Positions 44,401 through 55,551 of a stretch of 64,000 nucleotides of DNA are shown piece by piece (the stretch's first letter is position 1; each line of letters begins with the position of its first letter). Position numbers and translations under genes: made by a program. Below the pieces are notes generated by a model, which did not search any database, had not been told where the DNA came from, and worked only from the letters and a program-made list of their open reading frames with translations. The stretch is from Amyelois transitella. Its lineage: Eukaryota > Arthropoda > Insecta > Lepidoptera > Pyralidae. The stretch covers positions 62,001 through 126,000 of the forward strand of contig NC_083528.1 of the NCBI RefSeq assembly GCF_032362555.1, read 5' to 3'.

Positions 44401-47400
44401 GCGCGCTCCATGTAGCAGCCGTTGGAGCCAGTGCCTAGAATCACGCCCACCTAAAACCACATGGACCTTTTATTTAGAAATTCAAGAGCGTTGATTTGTT
44501 TATTTATATATTGCACACACTTTTCTTATGTAAGACTGTCCTAATGCATTGTTTATCAGTTCACCTTTGGGATATTACGAGAGTGTAGTCGAAAATATGC
44601 TGCACAAAGTGAAACGCGAATGGTGAATCTGTTTGTTAATAAGGACGATAATGTCTAAGTAATTCGCTCAGCAATATTCATGTTTTATTTAAAACAGATT
44701 TCGCCGAGGATAATGATAAGAAATTGAAGATAACTTCTTCAATTTCTTATCATTATCCTCATTAAGTTTAAGTAAGCATCCTACTGTCTCATTAAGATTA
44801 TGAAGACTAAAACTTAGACAACCCCTACCTCTGTTTTCCATATTTTTAATAATCAAACTAAAAATACTAACCCCAACAGTGGGATCCTCATAGGCTCCAG
44901 CCACGAGCGTCCCAGTTGTGTCATTAAGGAGGACCTGGACTGTGATATTCAGGTTTCTTGCATCAAGACACCTCTGAAGAAGGTCCACCACGTCGACGCC
45001 TTTCATCCCGCCACATTTGAAGGTCTTAGTCCAGGTGATGAGTTGTCCAGACGTGATCGAAGTCTGCTCCAACGGGAAGGAAAAGGTGAAACCTGGAGGA
45101 GTGAAAATTAGAGTTTAGGACTTAAGAATCAAGGAAAAACACAAATAGAGAAAATGAGATTAGTAAATGCTTTACTTTATGCTGAAGAAGTGATTAGGAT
45201 TAATTTTTCTGGGGACGTCTTTAGAGACAGCAAAAGTTTTAAAAGTAATAACAATTAATACTTTAATACTTAAGGGCTCCTGGACGTGACGGCACGGAAA
45301 TAACGCCAAGAAGAAGATAAAAGAGAAAAATATTACGAAAGGTACAAACAAAAGAAAAAAAGAAGGAAAGCTTACCCAATGGTAAATCCTCGTGTTCGAT
45401 ACCTTCTGACCTGACGAAATCCAAAACGCAGTCAGCCAGGAAGTTGAACAGATCCTCGCCAGGGCCCAATCTCAACGCGTTACTGTAAAAATAACAACAA
45501 TTTTAAATTTATACACTTTAATAACGTTTACATTTCCATTATATCTCATAACCGCTGACCATCAAATGAGTCAAATTCCTGTTGTTCTACTGACATACAT
45601 ACATATAACAATATCTTTTTCCTTGCAAACTCGCCCTTTGCGTAAAAGAAGGATCTCCAGTTTAGAAGCCACCCCTTGGTTGACTTTTGAAGCAACTAGC
45701 ACTCACTATGGTTTTCTCCGCTACCTGACCAGCATGCAAGCTTGGTCTACTTAGTGAAATAAAATCTACGAAAGAAGGACTAACTTGATGTGGTACTGCT
45801 TTACGTCCTCCCTGACCAGCTTCCCGTCCACTAGCTCCAGCAGCAGCACTCGGAAGTTGGTGCCGCCCAGGTCCAACGCCAGGAATTTTCCTTCCTCTGA
45901 AAAATCATTAAAAATTGCAATTATATACATCGCACAGATTAATCTGTAAACTATTAATTTTGCCATCCTCTTCTTACCTGCTTGTCCACAAGACCCTTTC
46001 AATTTCCTACAACGAATGCAAGTTGTCTAGTCTCTGCAGTAAATACTGTAATATAATAGCTTCCATGCTGCTGGTTTAATGGCGAAGAAAAGGTTTTCAG
46101 TATTTTTTTCACCGACTTCTCTTCCTGCGCAGATTATAAAGCACAATCAAAGAAAATATGTTACATCACGTCTCTATTCCTATAATTACGAAATTCGAAG
46201 TGAAGAATCCTAATTTAAAATTCTTTTCATTTTCCTTGATTGACTGTCAGTTATTCAGCGCAAGATGGCTACTAAACCAGCATGGAAGTAACTCAAACGA
46301 CGTTAAAAAGTAAAAGGTAAATATAACAGTGACAGAAAACCTGTTACCTGTTCCATTAGGCAGTTCAGGGATAAACGTGTTCTCCATCTGCAAACTGGAG
46401 GGTTCCTTGGGGTTCCTGGCGAGCCCCAGGTCCATCTCTCTGTTGAAGGCGTCTGCCACTCTCCGCAGGGTAAAACCACCTAGGATCATCCCTGATAATC
46501 GGGACTCGATCTGAAAAGAAATAATTACAGAAACTTCATTTTATGGCAAACACCCCTCAAACACAAAACGGTTAAACAATTACATTGAACATTTGGAAAT
46601 TGTTTACGAGATTAATTTTCTGCAATTTTCCTGTACACACCATTAGCACTGCTTTGCTTCTTGAGGGAGCTGGTATGATACAATTGAAGCTGATCCAGCT
46701 CTTCAAGTAAAAAACTCACGAAATAGTGGCCAAGGAAATAGAAGATTAAAGTAATTAAGCTTCTAACCAGCAATTTCAATAGTCAGCGTGAGATATCTGA
46801 GCCTTTTGCTCGTGCGCGATTGCTATAAACTTCCAACCGATGCATCATCTCCAAGTTTGTATGCGAGCTTGTCGCAAATCAATTTAAACTTATAAATGCG
46901 GTCATTCATCATAGTCACAACTGCCGAGTTTCAGAGAAAAATGTGTTGAAGTACAATCAACAAGAAACGAATATTCTTACTAACTTCTACCCATTGAAAA
47001 CAGCATTCATTGAAGAGTTTGAAACTATTTTGTGGCAGTTCAAGGACATAATTTTTCGTCCTCTTACGTTCGTCCAAATCGACTTTCCATATACGAGCCG
47101 AGCCAATAGTCGACAGAAAGGTTCCAAACTCGGGAAATGATCAAAGATAAAAAAATCTTATGCCCTATCCACTCATAACAACAAAACCTTCCTATTAAAA
47201 CTACCTACTCTCTAGCTCGAATCCAGCTAATTGACCGCTAAAATGAAGTTGATCATGAGTTGACTGAACTCGTTTTGATTGTAGGTAACTCGTAAAATGG
47301 AAAATAATTTTGTGTTAATTAGTAAGTCAATGTAGATTCCGTTGAAAATATCTTTTGGATTTAAACATTTTAACTAAAAGATGTTTCTTAAAACAGTTCA

Positions 47401-50400
47401 AAAACTGTCAGTTTACTTTTGGGTTTCTGGTTGATATCTGCTTCAAAGGATGTCAATTTTTATCAAAAAAGACAATGCCGCTAGTACAATATAGCCAAAT
47501 GAAGTTTGGGGGTGACTTACATACATAAAATCACGCCTTCTTTTCTGAGGGGTAGGCAGAGACTACATCTTTCCACTTGTCACGATCTCTGCTTACTTCC
47601 TTCGCGTCATCCACGATTGGGATGACATTTCTGATTAATTTTCACAAGTCACTACAAAATATATATATACGAGTATGTGAACAAAATGTTCTTATCGTAT
47701 CTAGCGTAGAGCGTGGTTAGTTCGCTTCATACCAACTGATTGTAGCAGATTGTCAAACGATTAATTGACCTTCTACGACGTTGATGAAAGACGCAAGATG
47801 GCTTTTATAGTTGTTGTAACCCGTATGTACTTTACATTACTTTATATTACAAGAAGACATAGCTTCAGTTCAATTTGCTTTTGAATCGGTTCATGTAGTT
47901 GCTTGTCAGGCCACTTACTCCCTTCTTGATCCGTTATAAGCCGGAATAAATACCAGTATGATGACTATTGGCCATAAATAATTTAAAGACAAACATACAT
48001 TCAATCGCGTCATTATCCCTTACAGGGAAGAGACAGTCTTGACTGAAAGTTCAGCAGTATGACTAAATGATGGAATTAAGATTCATGTAGTGACAGATTG
48101 CCAGCCTATCGCCTAAAAGAAAAATCTGAAGTTTATAAGTCTTTCCCTTGATTGACTTTCACAATCTGAACGGGAAGAGAAGCGGCCGGCGCATGCTATG
48201 TTTTTTTATTCGCAGACCATAATAAGAAAATAAGAATTATAAAAAAATATATTCTTATATGAATAGAGTGATGAATGTAGATGGAGCAAGTGGAGAGATG
48301 TAGTCTCTGCCTACCCCTCCGAAAAACAGCACCATTTTGTATGCTATCCACATTGCCAGAACCACTGATGCTGCGCCGCGAGTCTCGTTCCGCGCCGCGT
48401 GTGCTGTGACGCTGTTTTACGACCAGGCCCCTGGGTCGTGAGGTCTCTCGAGAGGTTATCTTACAGTTCGTCAACAATATATTTTTTTGGTGCTTTGTCG
48501 CAGAATGTCTTCTGATAGCAAAATTTCCATTTCCTTATCCCTCAAAAGTCTGGGAGGACACTGAGTTGACTGAGCGTGGGATGTATGGGATAATATTCAC
48601 GGAACGCCTGCCGTCTGTCCGCCAGGACATCTAGTCCAACTTGCATCATGGTGACACATCCAGTTATTCATATTAATATTATAAAAAGAAAAGATTAGAT
48701 ATATATACTACTAGCTGTGCCCGCGACTTCGTCCGCGTGGAATAGTTATTTGTCAGGCGGTCACGCGTATTAGAAAGAACGCTGGTTCGCCGTATTAAAT
48801 GTTTCGCTGCAAATTGCTTATAACGACTATATCTCAAAACCTATTCGTCTGATTTATATACTGTTAATGGCAATTTTAGTCTACACGAAAAGCCGAAAGT
48901 AATAAACATATTTATTTGGATAAGGATTAATACTGAATTAAAGAAAATTGGTTTCAAAATAACTTATGTTTATAATGAAAAAATAATCTTAAAAAATGAA
49001 CATAAAAGTGGTTATTGTAAGTAAACCTTAAGAGATAGATATATGCTCTCGCGGACTTTTTTGTGGCAAAAAATGAGTACTTCACATCTTTAGTACATTG
49101 TTTTACTATATCTTTGTTGGTTTGCGCAGCGTTCGCGTGGAAAGCTCGCAGATGGCCGACTCATTCAACTTTCACCTGCATTGTTGACGTTTCCCGTAGG
49201 AAATCCGGGATAAAATGTAGCCTATAGCCTTCCTCGATAAATAGATGCCGTGTGGTTCCCGGCACTATTACAAAAAAGAATAGGACCACTCCATCTCTTT
49301 CCCATGGATGTCGTAAAAGGCGACTAAGGGATAGGCTTATAAACTTAGGATTCCTCTTTTAGGCGATGGGCTAGCAACCTGTCACTATTTGAATCTCGGT
49401 TCTATCATTAAGCCAAATAGCTGAACGTGGCCATTCAGTCTTTTCAAGACTGTTGGCTCTGTCTACCCCGCAAGGGATATAGACGTGATCATATGTATGT
49501 ATGTATGTATAAATAGACTATCTAACAGTGAAAGAATTATTCAAATCGGTTCAGTAGTTTCTGAGATTAGCGCGTTTAAACAAACAAACAAACAAAACAA
49601 ACTCTTCAGCTTTATAATATTAGTATAGATTAGTATAGATACTAGATAGATAGATAGAAGATACTAGATCAAATTTGACGTAATTTGACACAGAAATAGA
49701 ATGGACCGTTTGGAAAAACAGCCTTTTTTCTGGAAATTTCTTCGGGAGCGATGCCCCGCGCTAGTACCTAAATATACTTGCCTCAAAGCAGTCAGCTAGA
49801 CTTGCCTCGAAATCCGGAACGCAGAAAGTGAAAAAAACAATCAAAGCAGAGCCGACGAAGCCATCGCAAAATTTACTTGAAGGGTAAACAATCTGACTCT
49901 CCCACAACACAACGCAACCCGACAGATAAATGATAATATTCTAGCATACGAACGCTGGCGCATACGCAGTTAATTCAGATCGATAAATAAAATAATTTTT
50001 AAAGACACTTTAGGTATCGAAGATATATTCAGTGAAAGAAAAGCAGTCACTAGATAGTTTGACGACCTCATTAAGGTTGACGACTTTCACATACCTACAA
50101 ATACAATATCAGGCCTTTTCCCCGGCGGGGTAAACAGAGACCACATAATCAATCAAATCATTTCGTCTTTCCACTTGCCACGAGCCCTGCAACTCCTTTC
50201 GCCTTAGCTATATTCATAACTCTCTTTCTTCTTTTTTGTACAGAGAGACAAAATACATGCTACATAAATTCCGGGGTCTAAGAGGGCACTATGAGAGAAT
50301 TTGGCGAAATTTCCACGGAAACAGAAATTGACGGGATTTATGGTTTCACAAGGAGGCAGCCGCGGGCGTACTCAACTCGCTATAAGTATTGTGTAGTAAA

Positions 50401-51125
50401 AACATAATCCCGAATCCGACCAATGTTATCTTAGATCCGAGTATATTTAGCACCGCATCTGCGTCATCATAAAAATTGAATTCGCATAGTTCAATGTTTA
50501 CCATCGCTCGCTCGATATTTTTAAACATTTGTATGTTCAATGCTCGTAGCTGCCAAGCCCCCAATTCATAAAAGAATGTAAAGATAAATAGAGAAAGCTG
50601 ATGTTAATTGCCATTTTAATGCAATACGCAAATTTATTGTTGAGATATTTTGTTTCCTCCCGTCTTTCTGATTACTTACGATCCGTCTTGTTTGATGGCT
50701 TGTCTTCTAAGCGATTCGCCTATAAAACATTAGTTTAAGATTTTGATAAAGTTCGCAGCGTCGAAGTTATGGAAAGACTAAACAAAATTTTCGTGGTTTG
50801 CTGTTTGTCTACAGATATCGTCACCAAATATTGCCAATTTTTGATGTACTAGTTGTTAGCGCTTTACTTGCTTATTGGCCTCATTCCACAATAAATACAG
50901 TAGATTTCTCTAGCCTTATTCATTACTGATAACTTTCCTATAGATCTTAGGTTTTCTCTTTTAAGATTTGGAAACAGACCACCTTACCTTTTGCGCCCTG
51001 ACCCTGTCTTCAATCCGGAGCGGCGGCGGCAGGAACAGCTGGTCCCAGCGCTCGCTGTCCTCCGCGCGCCCGTTGGCGAGGTCCCGGCCCAGCGCCGGCT
51101 GGCTGCGAGCGGACGCTGCCGACAT
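41373..51125 (-). CDS. Hex: Hexokinase, whole coding region, 11 exons
   Basis: Minus-strand exons in transcript order: 51125-50988, 46510-46348, 45896-45785, 45482-45376, 45092-44872, 44450-44355, 43869-43754, 43194-43057, 42733-42591, 41952-41819, 41462-41373. They total 1458 nt (485 residues plus stop) and every junction keeps phase. The enzyme phosphorylates hexoses with ATP at the start of glycolysis. Visible motifs: [10 protein letters not shown] (108-117); the hexokinase signature LGFTFSFP to WTK (173-196); catalytic Asp in LLNDTTGTL (D231); IEWGAFGD (E286); FEKYIGGKY (E320); EDGSGKGSA near the C-terminus. All glucose contacts expected from glucokinase/hexokinase structures (T195, K196, N230, D231, E286, E320) are present. 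One hexokinase unit, about 50 kDa as in insects. The N-terminus and parts of the C-terminal half diverge from typical Hex-A, so this may be a paralogue. Confidence 0.93.
41482..41645 (-). mobile_element. Family A fragment in the last hexokinase intron
   Basis: Contains ggctaataaacttgagattc and ttgtctaccccttaagggac. Confidence 0.6.
41819..41952 (-). CDS. Hex: Hexokinase coding exon 10
   Basis: Acceptor TGTACAG, donor GTCAGT, residues 412-456. Encodes [20 protein letters not shown], equivalent to VTVGVDGTLYKLHPHF, the second ATP-binding strand. Confidence 0.93.
42591..42733 (-). CDS. Hex: Hexokinase coding exon 9
   Basis: Acceptor TTTTCAG, donor GTGAGT, residues 364-412. Encodes [20 protein letters not shown] then [11 protein letters not shown], equivalent to human VVSRRAAQLCGAG. 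Confidence 0.9.
43057..43194 (-). CDS. Hex: Hexokinase coding exon 8
   Basis: Acceptor AATACAG, donor GTACGT, residues 318-364. Encodes [20 protein letters not shown], with E320 equivalent to the second sugar-binding glutamate. The expected NPGKQ just before FEK is replaced by VSSFT. Confidence 0.92.
43754..43869 (-). CDS. Hex: Hexokinase coding exon 7
   Basis: Acceptor TTTTCAG, donor GTTAGT, residues 280-318. Encodes [20 protein letters not shown], with E286 equivalent to the sugar-binding glutamate in NTEWGAFGD. Confidence 0.94.
44056..44262 (-). mobile_element. Family B SINE, diverged, hexokinase intron 6
   Basis: Contains gtgcctatgatcacgatcct and accattagagcaccggttag. Confidence 0.5.
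44355..44450 (-). CDS. Hex: Hexokinase coding exon 6
   Basis: Acceptor TTTTAG, donor GTATGT, 32 codons (248-279). Encodes [20 protein letters not shown]; most family members read GTGSNACYME. Confidence 0.94.
44706..44760. repeat. Perfect inverted repeat, 25-bp arms, hexokinase intron 5
   Basis: Arms 44706-44730 and 44736-44760 are exact complements with loop taact. It lies about 110 bp from the donor of exon 5. Confidence 0.88.
44872..45092 (-). CDS. Hex: Hexokinase coding exon 5, signature and catalytic aspartate
   Basis: Acceptor CTCCAG, donor GTTAGT, residues 174-247. Encodes [20 protein letters not shown] and TKTFKCGG (signature with T195-K196), then [19 protein letters not shown] with catalytic D231. 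Confidence 0.95.
45376..45482 (-). CDS. Hex: Hexokinase coding exon 4
   Basis: Acceptor TTTACAG, donor GTAAGC, residues 138-174. Encodes [20 protein letters not shown], matching the family helix GTGEELFDFIVDCI, and ends in LPLG, start of the hexokinase signature. Confidence 0.93.
45785..45896 (-). CDS. Hex: Hexokinase coding exon 3, phosphate-binding motif
   Basis: Acceptor TTTTCAG, donor GTTAGT, residues 101-138. Encodes [20 protein letters not shown], the ATP phosphate-1 motif of hexokinases. Confidence 0.95.
46348..46510 (-). CDS. Hex: Hexokinase coding exon 2
   Basis: Acceptor TTTTCAG, donor GTAACA, residues 47-101. Encodes [20 protein letters not shown] then [13 protein letters not shown], the usual helix before the small domain (human MTRFRKEMEKGL and MLPTFVRSTPDGT). 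Confidence 0.93.
47517..47640 (+). repeat. Family D repeat, hexokinase intron 1
   Basis: Contains ggggtaggcagagactacat and ccacttgtcacgatctctgc. Confidence 0.55.
47989..48182 (+). mobile_element. Family A element, diverged, hexokinase intron 1
   Basis: Contains tagtgacagattgccagcct and tatcgcctaaaagaaaaatc. Confidence 0.6.
48235..48330 (-). repeat. Family D fragment, hexokinase intron 1
   Basis: Contains gagatgtagtctctgcctac and cccctccg in reverse orientation. Confidence 0.5.
48707..49640 (+). mobile_element. Family E non-LTR-like retroelement remnant, split by a family A insertion
   Basis: Left part starts ctagctgtgcccgcgacttc; right part has ggttcagtagtttctgagat and ends in ctttataatattagtatagat, an end form recurring in lepidopteran retroelement copies. 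It is interrupted at 49246-49508. Assignment to RTE-like elements is from recall, not a search. Confidence 0.5.
49246..49508 (-). mobile_element. Family A element, complete copy nested in an older retroelement tail
   Basis: Full-length reverse copy from tgccgtgtggttcccggc to tatgtatgtatgt. A 9-bp duplication (ataaataga) at 49237-49245 and 49509-49517 interrupts the element at 48707-49640. Lies in the first intron of hexokinase. Confidence 0.75.
50084..50235 (+). repeat. Family D repeat, hexokinase intron 1
   Basis: Contains cggcggggtaaacagagacc and gtctttccacttgccacgag. Confidence 0.5.
50988..51125 (-). CDS. Hex: Hexokinase coding exon 1 (start codon)
   Basis: ATG is the complement of 51123-51125; donor GTAAGG; 46 residues. 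Encodes [20 protein letters not shown], then a segment ending [11 protein letters not shown]. An acceptor (TTCCAG) lies 14 nt upstream of the ATG, so the leader starts in an earlier exon. This N-terminus is not recognisable as typical of the family; phase 0 into exon 2 and good Kozak-like context support it. Confidence 0.78.
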
Positions 51126-51274
51126 CAGGAGGGTTGGCTCTGGAATACGAAATCGTAAGTATATTAATAATTATGTACCGCATGAGATGGTCAAAGTATT
51201 GTGGCCTGTAATTTACAGATATACTATAGACCTCGTCTTCCATAGATTGCTTATCTACATATATTTTTTTTGGC

Positions 51275-51425
51275 CTAAGCCTACAAATATTATAAATGCG
51301 AAAGTTTGCAAGGTTGTGGACATGTGTATGTTTGATACTTTTGAAACCTTCTCAACGGATTTCGAAGAAATTTATTACACGGGTAGAACATTACCTGAAA
51401 TTCGCATGGAGGCAAAGACCCAGGG
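51275..51425 (+). repeat. Retroelement-like fragment upstream of hexokinase exon 1
   Basis: Contains tattataaatgcgaaagttt and gaaatttattacacgggtag, typical of degenerate retroelement tails. Confidence 0.35.
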
Positions 51426-52727
51426 CGCTGCTAGAATTACATAAATGAGAAACAATGAAACAAGATCAGGCTCCTTCTCTAAATTGTAACCTAATTTAGA
51501 GAAAAATTGGCATTCTGCAATGCGATATTTTCGTTTATTTTTTTCAATAACTCAATCGTCAATCCAAACAGGATACCTCCACCCAAAAATAATGGCTACA
51601 TTGATAAAAGAAAAATCTCCGAAGTTAAAATGTTGTATAGGTATTTTTTAATTATCATTACAATATGCAAGCGCATAGAAACTTTTTATCAAAAAGGAAA
51701 TAAAAAAAATATTTCTAGATAGCATTATCGTTTTGAGCTATGTCGCTGAGGTCAATCCAATTACTGGAAAAAAATCGCGTTTTATTGCACGCTATCTTGT
51801 GCAGGGTCAAAATGCCACACAATGGAAACAAATAGGTAACGCCAATTAAACTATTGACGACCTCGCCGTGAAGATAACAACATTCATAAAGTTGTATTCA
51901 CTGCACGCCATAATTAACGTATGTAGGCATTTCACAATCAGATATTAAGAAAAAATTAAAATTATTATAAACTAAAATAAACAAACCGTGATTAAAATGA
52001 TAAAACACAAGAAGCTATGTTGCTAATTACTAACAACAAGATAATTAACGCTACTAATGTAGAACATAAAAGAAATAAATAAGGAGTCAATTATTTACTT
52101 GTCGAACACTGTCAAGAAAATTATGAGACAGAGAAAGATGACGGGGTTAGTGGACCACCTCTTGAACTGCGAGGGCTTACCGAGGTCGGCTCCCAGACAA
52201 TCTTCGAAGAACACTAATTGATCGCAGTATTGATGGCCCTTTACTCCAAGACATAAAAATATTGCCACCCAAATTACAAAAAAATAAAATAAAATTTTCG
52301 ACCTACTTCTTCAGTATCTGTCGCCACTGGCCTTAAGAAATTTTGATGCACTTGTTATTTTGTTTATGATTTAACTAAGTCTTGATTAACGAGAACATCG
52401 TTACTCGTGATTTTCTTTACAGAGCTTCTATTCTAGCAGAAATCGCACAGTCTTTGTAGCGCTAAGAATAAATAATACAATAATAACGATTAGATTGAAA
52501 AGCCAAAAACACAATATAATTATTATGATATTTACGCAAACGCTCGTTCGTTACTTACAAGTATATAAAATGTTAGTCAGTTGATAAGCAGATAAAGGTA
52601 ATAATTCCGCACGAAAGTAAGATTATTTAATTTTTATAGACATCTTATCGTTTTATCTCGAAAAATGTCAGTGGGGTGTCAAGTTCAGATAATCCTGTGC
52701 AAGTTATATATTATAAAAATGAATAAC

Positions 52728-52948
52728 TCCCTGCACCCAAAAAAAAAAATAGAACCACTCCTCCTTTTTCCCATGGATATCGTAAAAGGCTAAACTTGGG
52801 ATAGGTATATCTTTTAAGGGACGGGCTAGCAACTCGTCACTATTTAAATCTCAATTCTATCAAGACCAAAAGCTGAACGTGGCTGGTTCTGGAGCTTGGT
52901 TGGCTCTGTCTACCCCGCAAGGGAAATAGACGCGCCTATATGTATGTT
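52728..52948 (-). mobile_element. Family A element upstream of hexokinase coding exon 1
   Basis: Shortened reverse copy with gatatcgtaaaaggc and ctctgtctaccccgcaaggg. Confidence 0.65.
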
Positions 52949-53261
52949 TGAATCATGGTCAGACTCTAAATACAATAAATTAGCCCCCGCCTAATTATCT
53001 TTTTTGTGAAACCAACCAATAAGCATTGTAGCAACCCACTGATCTCCTGATAAAAAGTTAAGCAGAAGATAAGGTTATTATACGATTACACATGGTCCTT
53101 GTAGACATCTAATCTCACATCGCGAAAATGTAAGGAGAGTCACGTGACGTCACCAACATGCCGAATTCTTTCAAAAGTTTTACAAATCATTATGAGATAA
53201 TGTTCCAATGTTAAAATTTTTTTGAAGTATGTCGTTTCTTCCTTCTTTTTGGCGTTTCGAC

Positions 53262-53385
53262 ATGTTTCCAATGGTAATGCGTAACTGTGCCACAGTCTCG
53301 GGTTCGAATCCCGGCCAGGTCGAGATGAATAACAAACAATTTCTGATTGGACCTTGGATGTTTTAGGATTTGTTATAAAGTACAG
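53262..53385 (+). mobile_element. tRNA-derived SINE head with intact B box
   Basis: GGTTCGAATCCCGGCCAGG gives a perfect RNA polymerase III B box; downstream sequence does not form a tRNA acceptor stem. It is therefore read as a SINE 5' region, not a tRNA gene. Confidence 0.5.
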
Positions 53386-54986
53386 ATTCGTTGATTAATA
53401 TCTCGTACGACAAGTTTTGAACTTACTTCGGAGCTAACTCAATTTGAGTATTTTGTCCCGTAAAAATTTGTTTATTTATCTAATTTCCCCACTTTTAAGT
53501 ATATAGTCATTCTTTGATCGATTGAAATCCGTTTCTAGAGAGACTGTTGTATGCTCCTGTTGAAGTACAAATTAAGCTAAGAATCTTTCCCTTTTACTCT
53601 CTAATTTGCAAAGCTTATCTGCTAAAAAGATTTACTTTTTCAATGAAAGGTAAGAATTCTATACTTTAGACATTTCGCAATACACGACAAAAAGGCAAAA
53701 GCAGGAATTTGATAAACGATAGAATCAAAACAGTTATAAAACTGACTTGATATAATTGATATATGATCTAAGCTGACTGTCATATCAGCAACTATTTGTT
53801 TATCATCAGAACTACCGTTTGTTCTTTAGTCACGATTACAACCACTGGCATTAGCCAAATTTTCCACGATATCTCAGTCACATAGCACAGATAATTTTTA
53901 TTATGTTATTAAATAAATAAATAATATAATTTACAATGACATGAACGTGAGCTGTTCACTGTGTTTGAACAATGTCGGCGGGGGATGACATCGTTTTAAT
54001 TGTTCTTCTCCGTGTTTGTTTTTGATTCTTCTTGGAATCTTGATTACATGAGAAATGTGACAGATAGACATATCAAGAGATCTGATTATTTAATAATGTA
54101 GTCTTGGGGTGCACTAAAAGAGGATTTCCAGAAATTCCCACGGAATGTATGTGGTATTAGTGGGATTTTTTGTATCACACGTGCGGAGCAGCGGGTTTAC
54201 TCTAGTGCAAAATAAGAATCAAAGTTGGTCCATATTTGGCTCGAATATAAATAATTGGAAACCATCTCCTAATTCGGTTGATTAAAACCACACGTTGCTT
54301 TTTAGATGTGGACTTGTAGTAAAAGATATTGCGATTTACTCAACAATGATCTGCTACGTTAAAAACATTCAATGGAAGCTGCTCCACTATCGGCAGGGGT
54401 CGCCTGATAACAGGACATCTGACATGGCGATAAGAGCTGTGCGATTGTGATTGAGACTCCAGCGACCGAACTGGATGGAATTGGTTCGGCTAGATTGCGT
54501 GTTGCGGACTTATTAATCACAATTAGTCGAGAAAACACGATGCGTACATATTATGTAGGACCGCTAATAGACTGTGTAACACAATGTGCCATTTGATATA
54601 GGTAGTGTATATGAACGACACAATTGGCGCTCGCATAGCTGCCTGAACGTCTGAAGTCAACCCGCCTTCGGATTAAAGTTGTTAAGTTTTCCTATAATCG
54701 TCTTATACGTGAATGAGTTAAAAGTCGGCGATGAAGAAGCTCAATTTAACACTTATTTCGTTAATTAAAATTACTAGTTCAAAAGCGTATTTAACGATCA
54801 TGATCACTATATAACCTATCCAAATTTTTAAACTAAAAATCGTTCTTTTCCGGCGTCCGAAACAAAACTACTATGTACCTATCTACAAAAAACTGTTTGT
54901 TTCTCGCAAACACCTAAATCATTCAAAAATTGATGACAAAAACCAGTTTAAGTGTCAAGATAGATTATATGTACATACCTACTTAC

Positions 54987-55165
54987 CTCCGTATAATCTC
55001 CGCTAGTTGATTCGACCTTCACAATCGTAAATTACTTAGAGGCACTTGGAACGTGCACTTGTTTACACAGATTTGTGAAGATTATACAGTAGTAATGGTC
55101 CATACGACAAAAGTAGTCATTTTCGCCGTAAACAGCTGTGGCCGCACCTGCTCAGGCCGCAAAGT
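54987..55165 (-). other. Hex: Candidate non-coding first exon of hexokinase
   Basis: A good donor (GTAAGT, complement of 54981-54986) follows a non-repetitive stretch about 3.9 kb upstream of the acceptor at 51140. A TATA-like sequence lies just upstream. The 5' end shown is a guess, about 30 nt from the TATA-like site. Confidence 0.35.
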
Positions 55166-55189
55166 TAGTGGTCTGGCCATTTTATATAT

Positions 55190-55200
55190 AAAATACTCGA
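55190..55200 (-). promoter_or_regulatory. Hex: TATA-box-like sequence, candidate hexokinase promoter
   Basis: The minus strand reads TATATATAAAA here, upstream of the candidate first exon. AT-rich genomes give such matches by chance. Confidence 0.35.
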
Positions 55201-55252
55201 AAAAATAAAAGAAATAAATAAAGTAGACACAGATATTGATTTAAAAGATAAC

Positions 55253-55375
55253 ATACATACATATATAATAACACGTCAGAAAGACGTTCAGCTGATTGGC
55301 GTTGAGAGAGCATTGAAATACAGACATTGGTAGGTGGCTAGACGTTCGCTTTAAAGAAGAATCTCAAGTTTATAA
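55253..55375 (+). mobile_element. Family A fragment upstream of the candidate hexokinase promoter
   Basis: Left end with catacata repeats, then cgttcagctgattggcg and gaatctcaagtttataag. Confidence 0.5.
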
Positions 55376-55384
55376 GAAAAGCCT

Positions 55385-55515
55385 GCAGTGCAGTTTGTTA
55401 CCGCTTCTTTTGGACTGACACTTTGGAAGCGGCAGTAAACTTCCTTTTAAGTAATTTAATGTTTTTAACGTAGCAGATCATTGTTGTGAAATCAAAAGAT
55501 ATTACAATTATAAAG
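55385..55515 (+). repeat. Family C repeat upstream of hexokinase
   Basis: Contains gtgcagtttgttaccgcttc and ggaagcggcagtaaacttcc. Confidence 0.55.
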
Positions 55516-55551
55516 CGATATTGAAGTGTCCTACAATCTATACAAATACAT

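Larger units (their letters stand above)
46511..50987 (-). other. Hex: Hexokinase intron 1 (4.5 kb), repeat-rich
   Basis: Contains family A, D and E copies listed separately. No alternative coding first exon was recognised. Confidence 0.6.
51140..54986 (-). other. Hex: Probable 5'UTR intron of hexokinase
   Basis: AT-rich, with a family A copy and a tRNA-derived SINE head. No coding exon recognised. Confidence 0.4.

Noticed and set aside
53288..53325. Possible tRNA gene (perfect B box)
   Set aside because: No acceptor stem or properly spaced A box; fits a tRNA-derived SINE.
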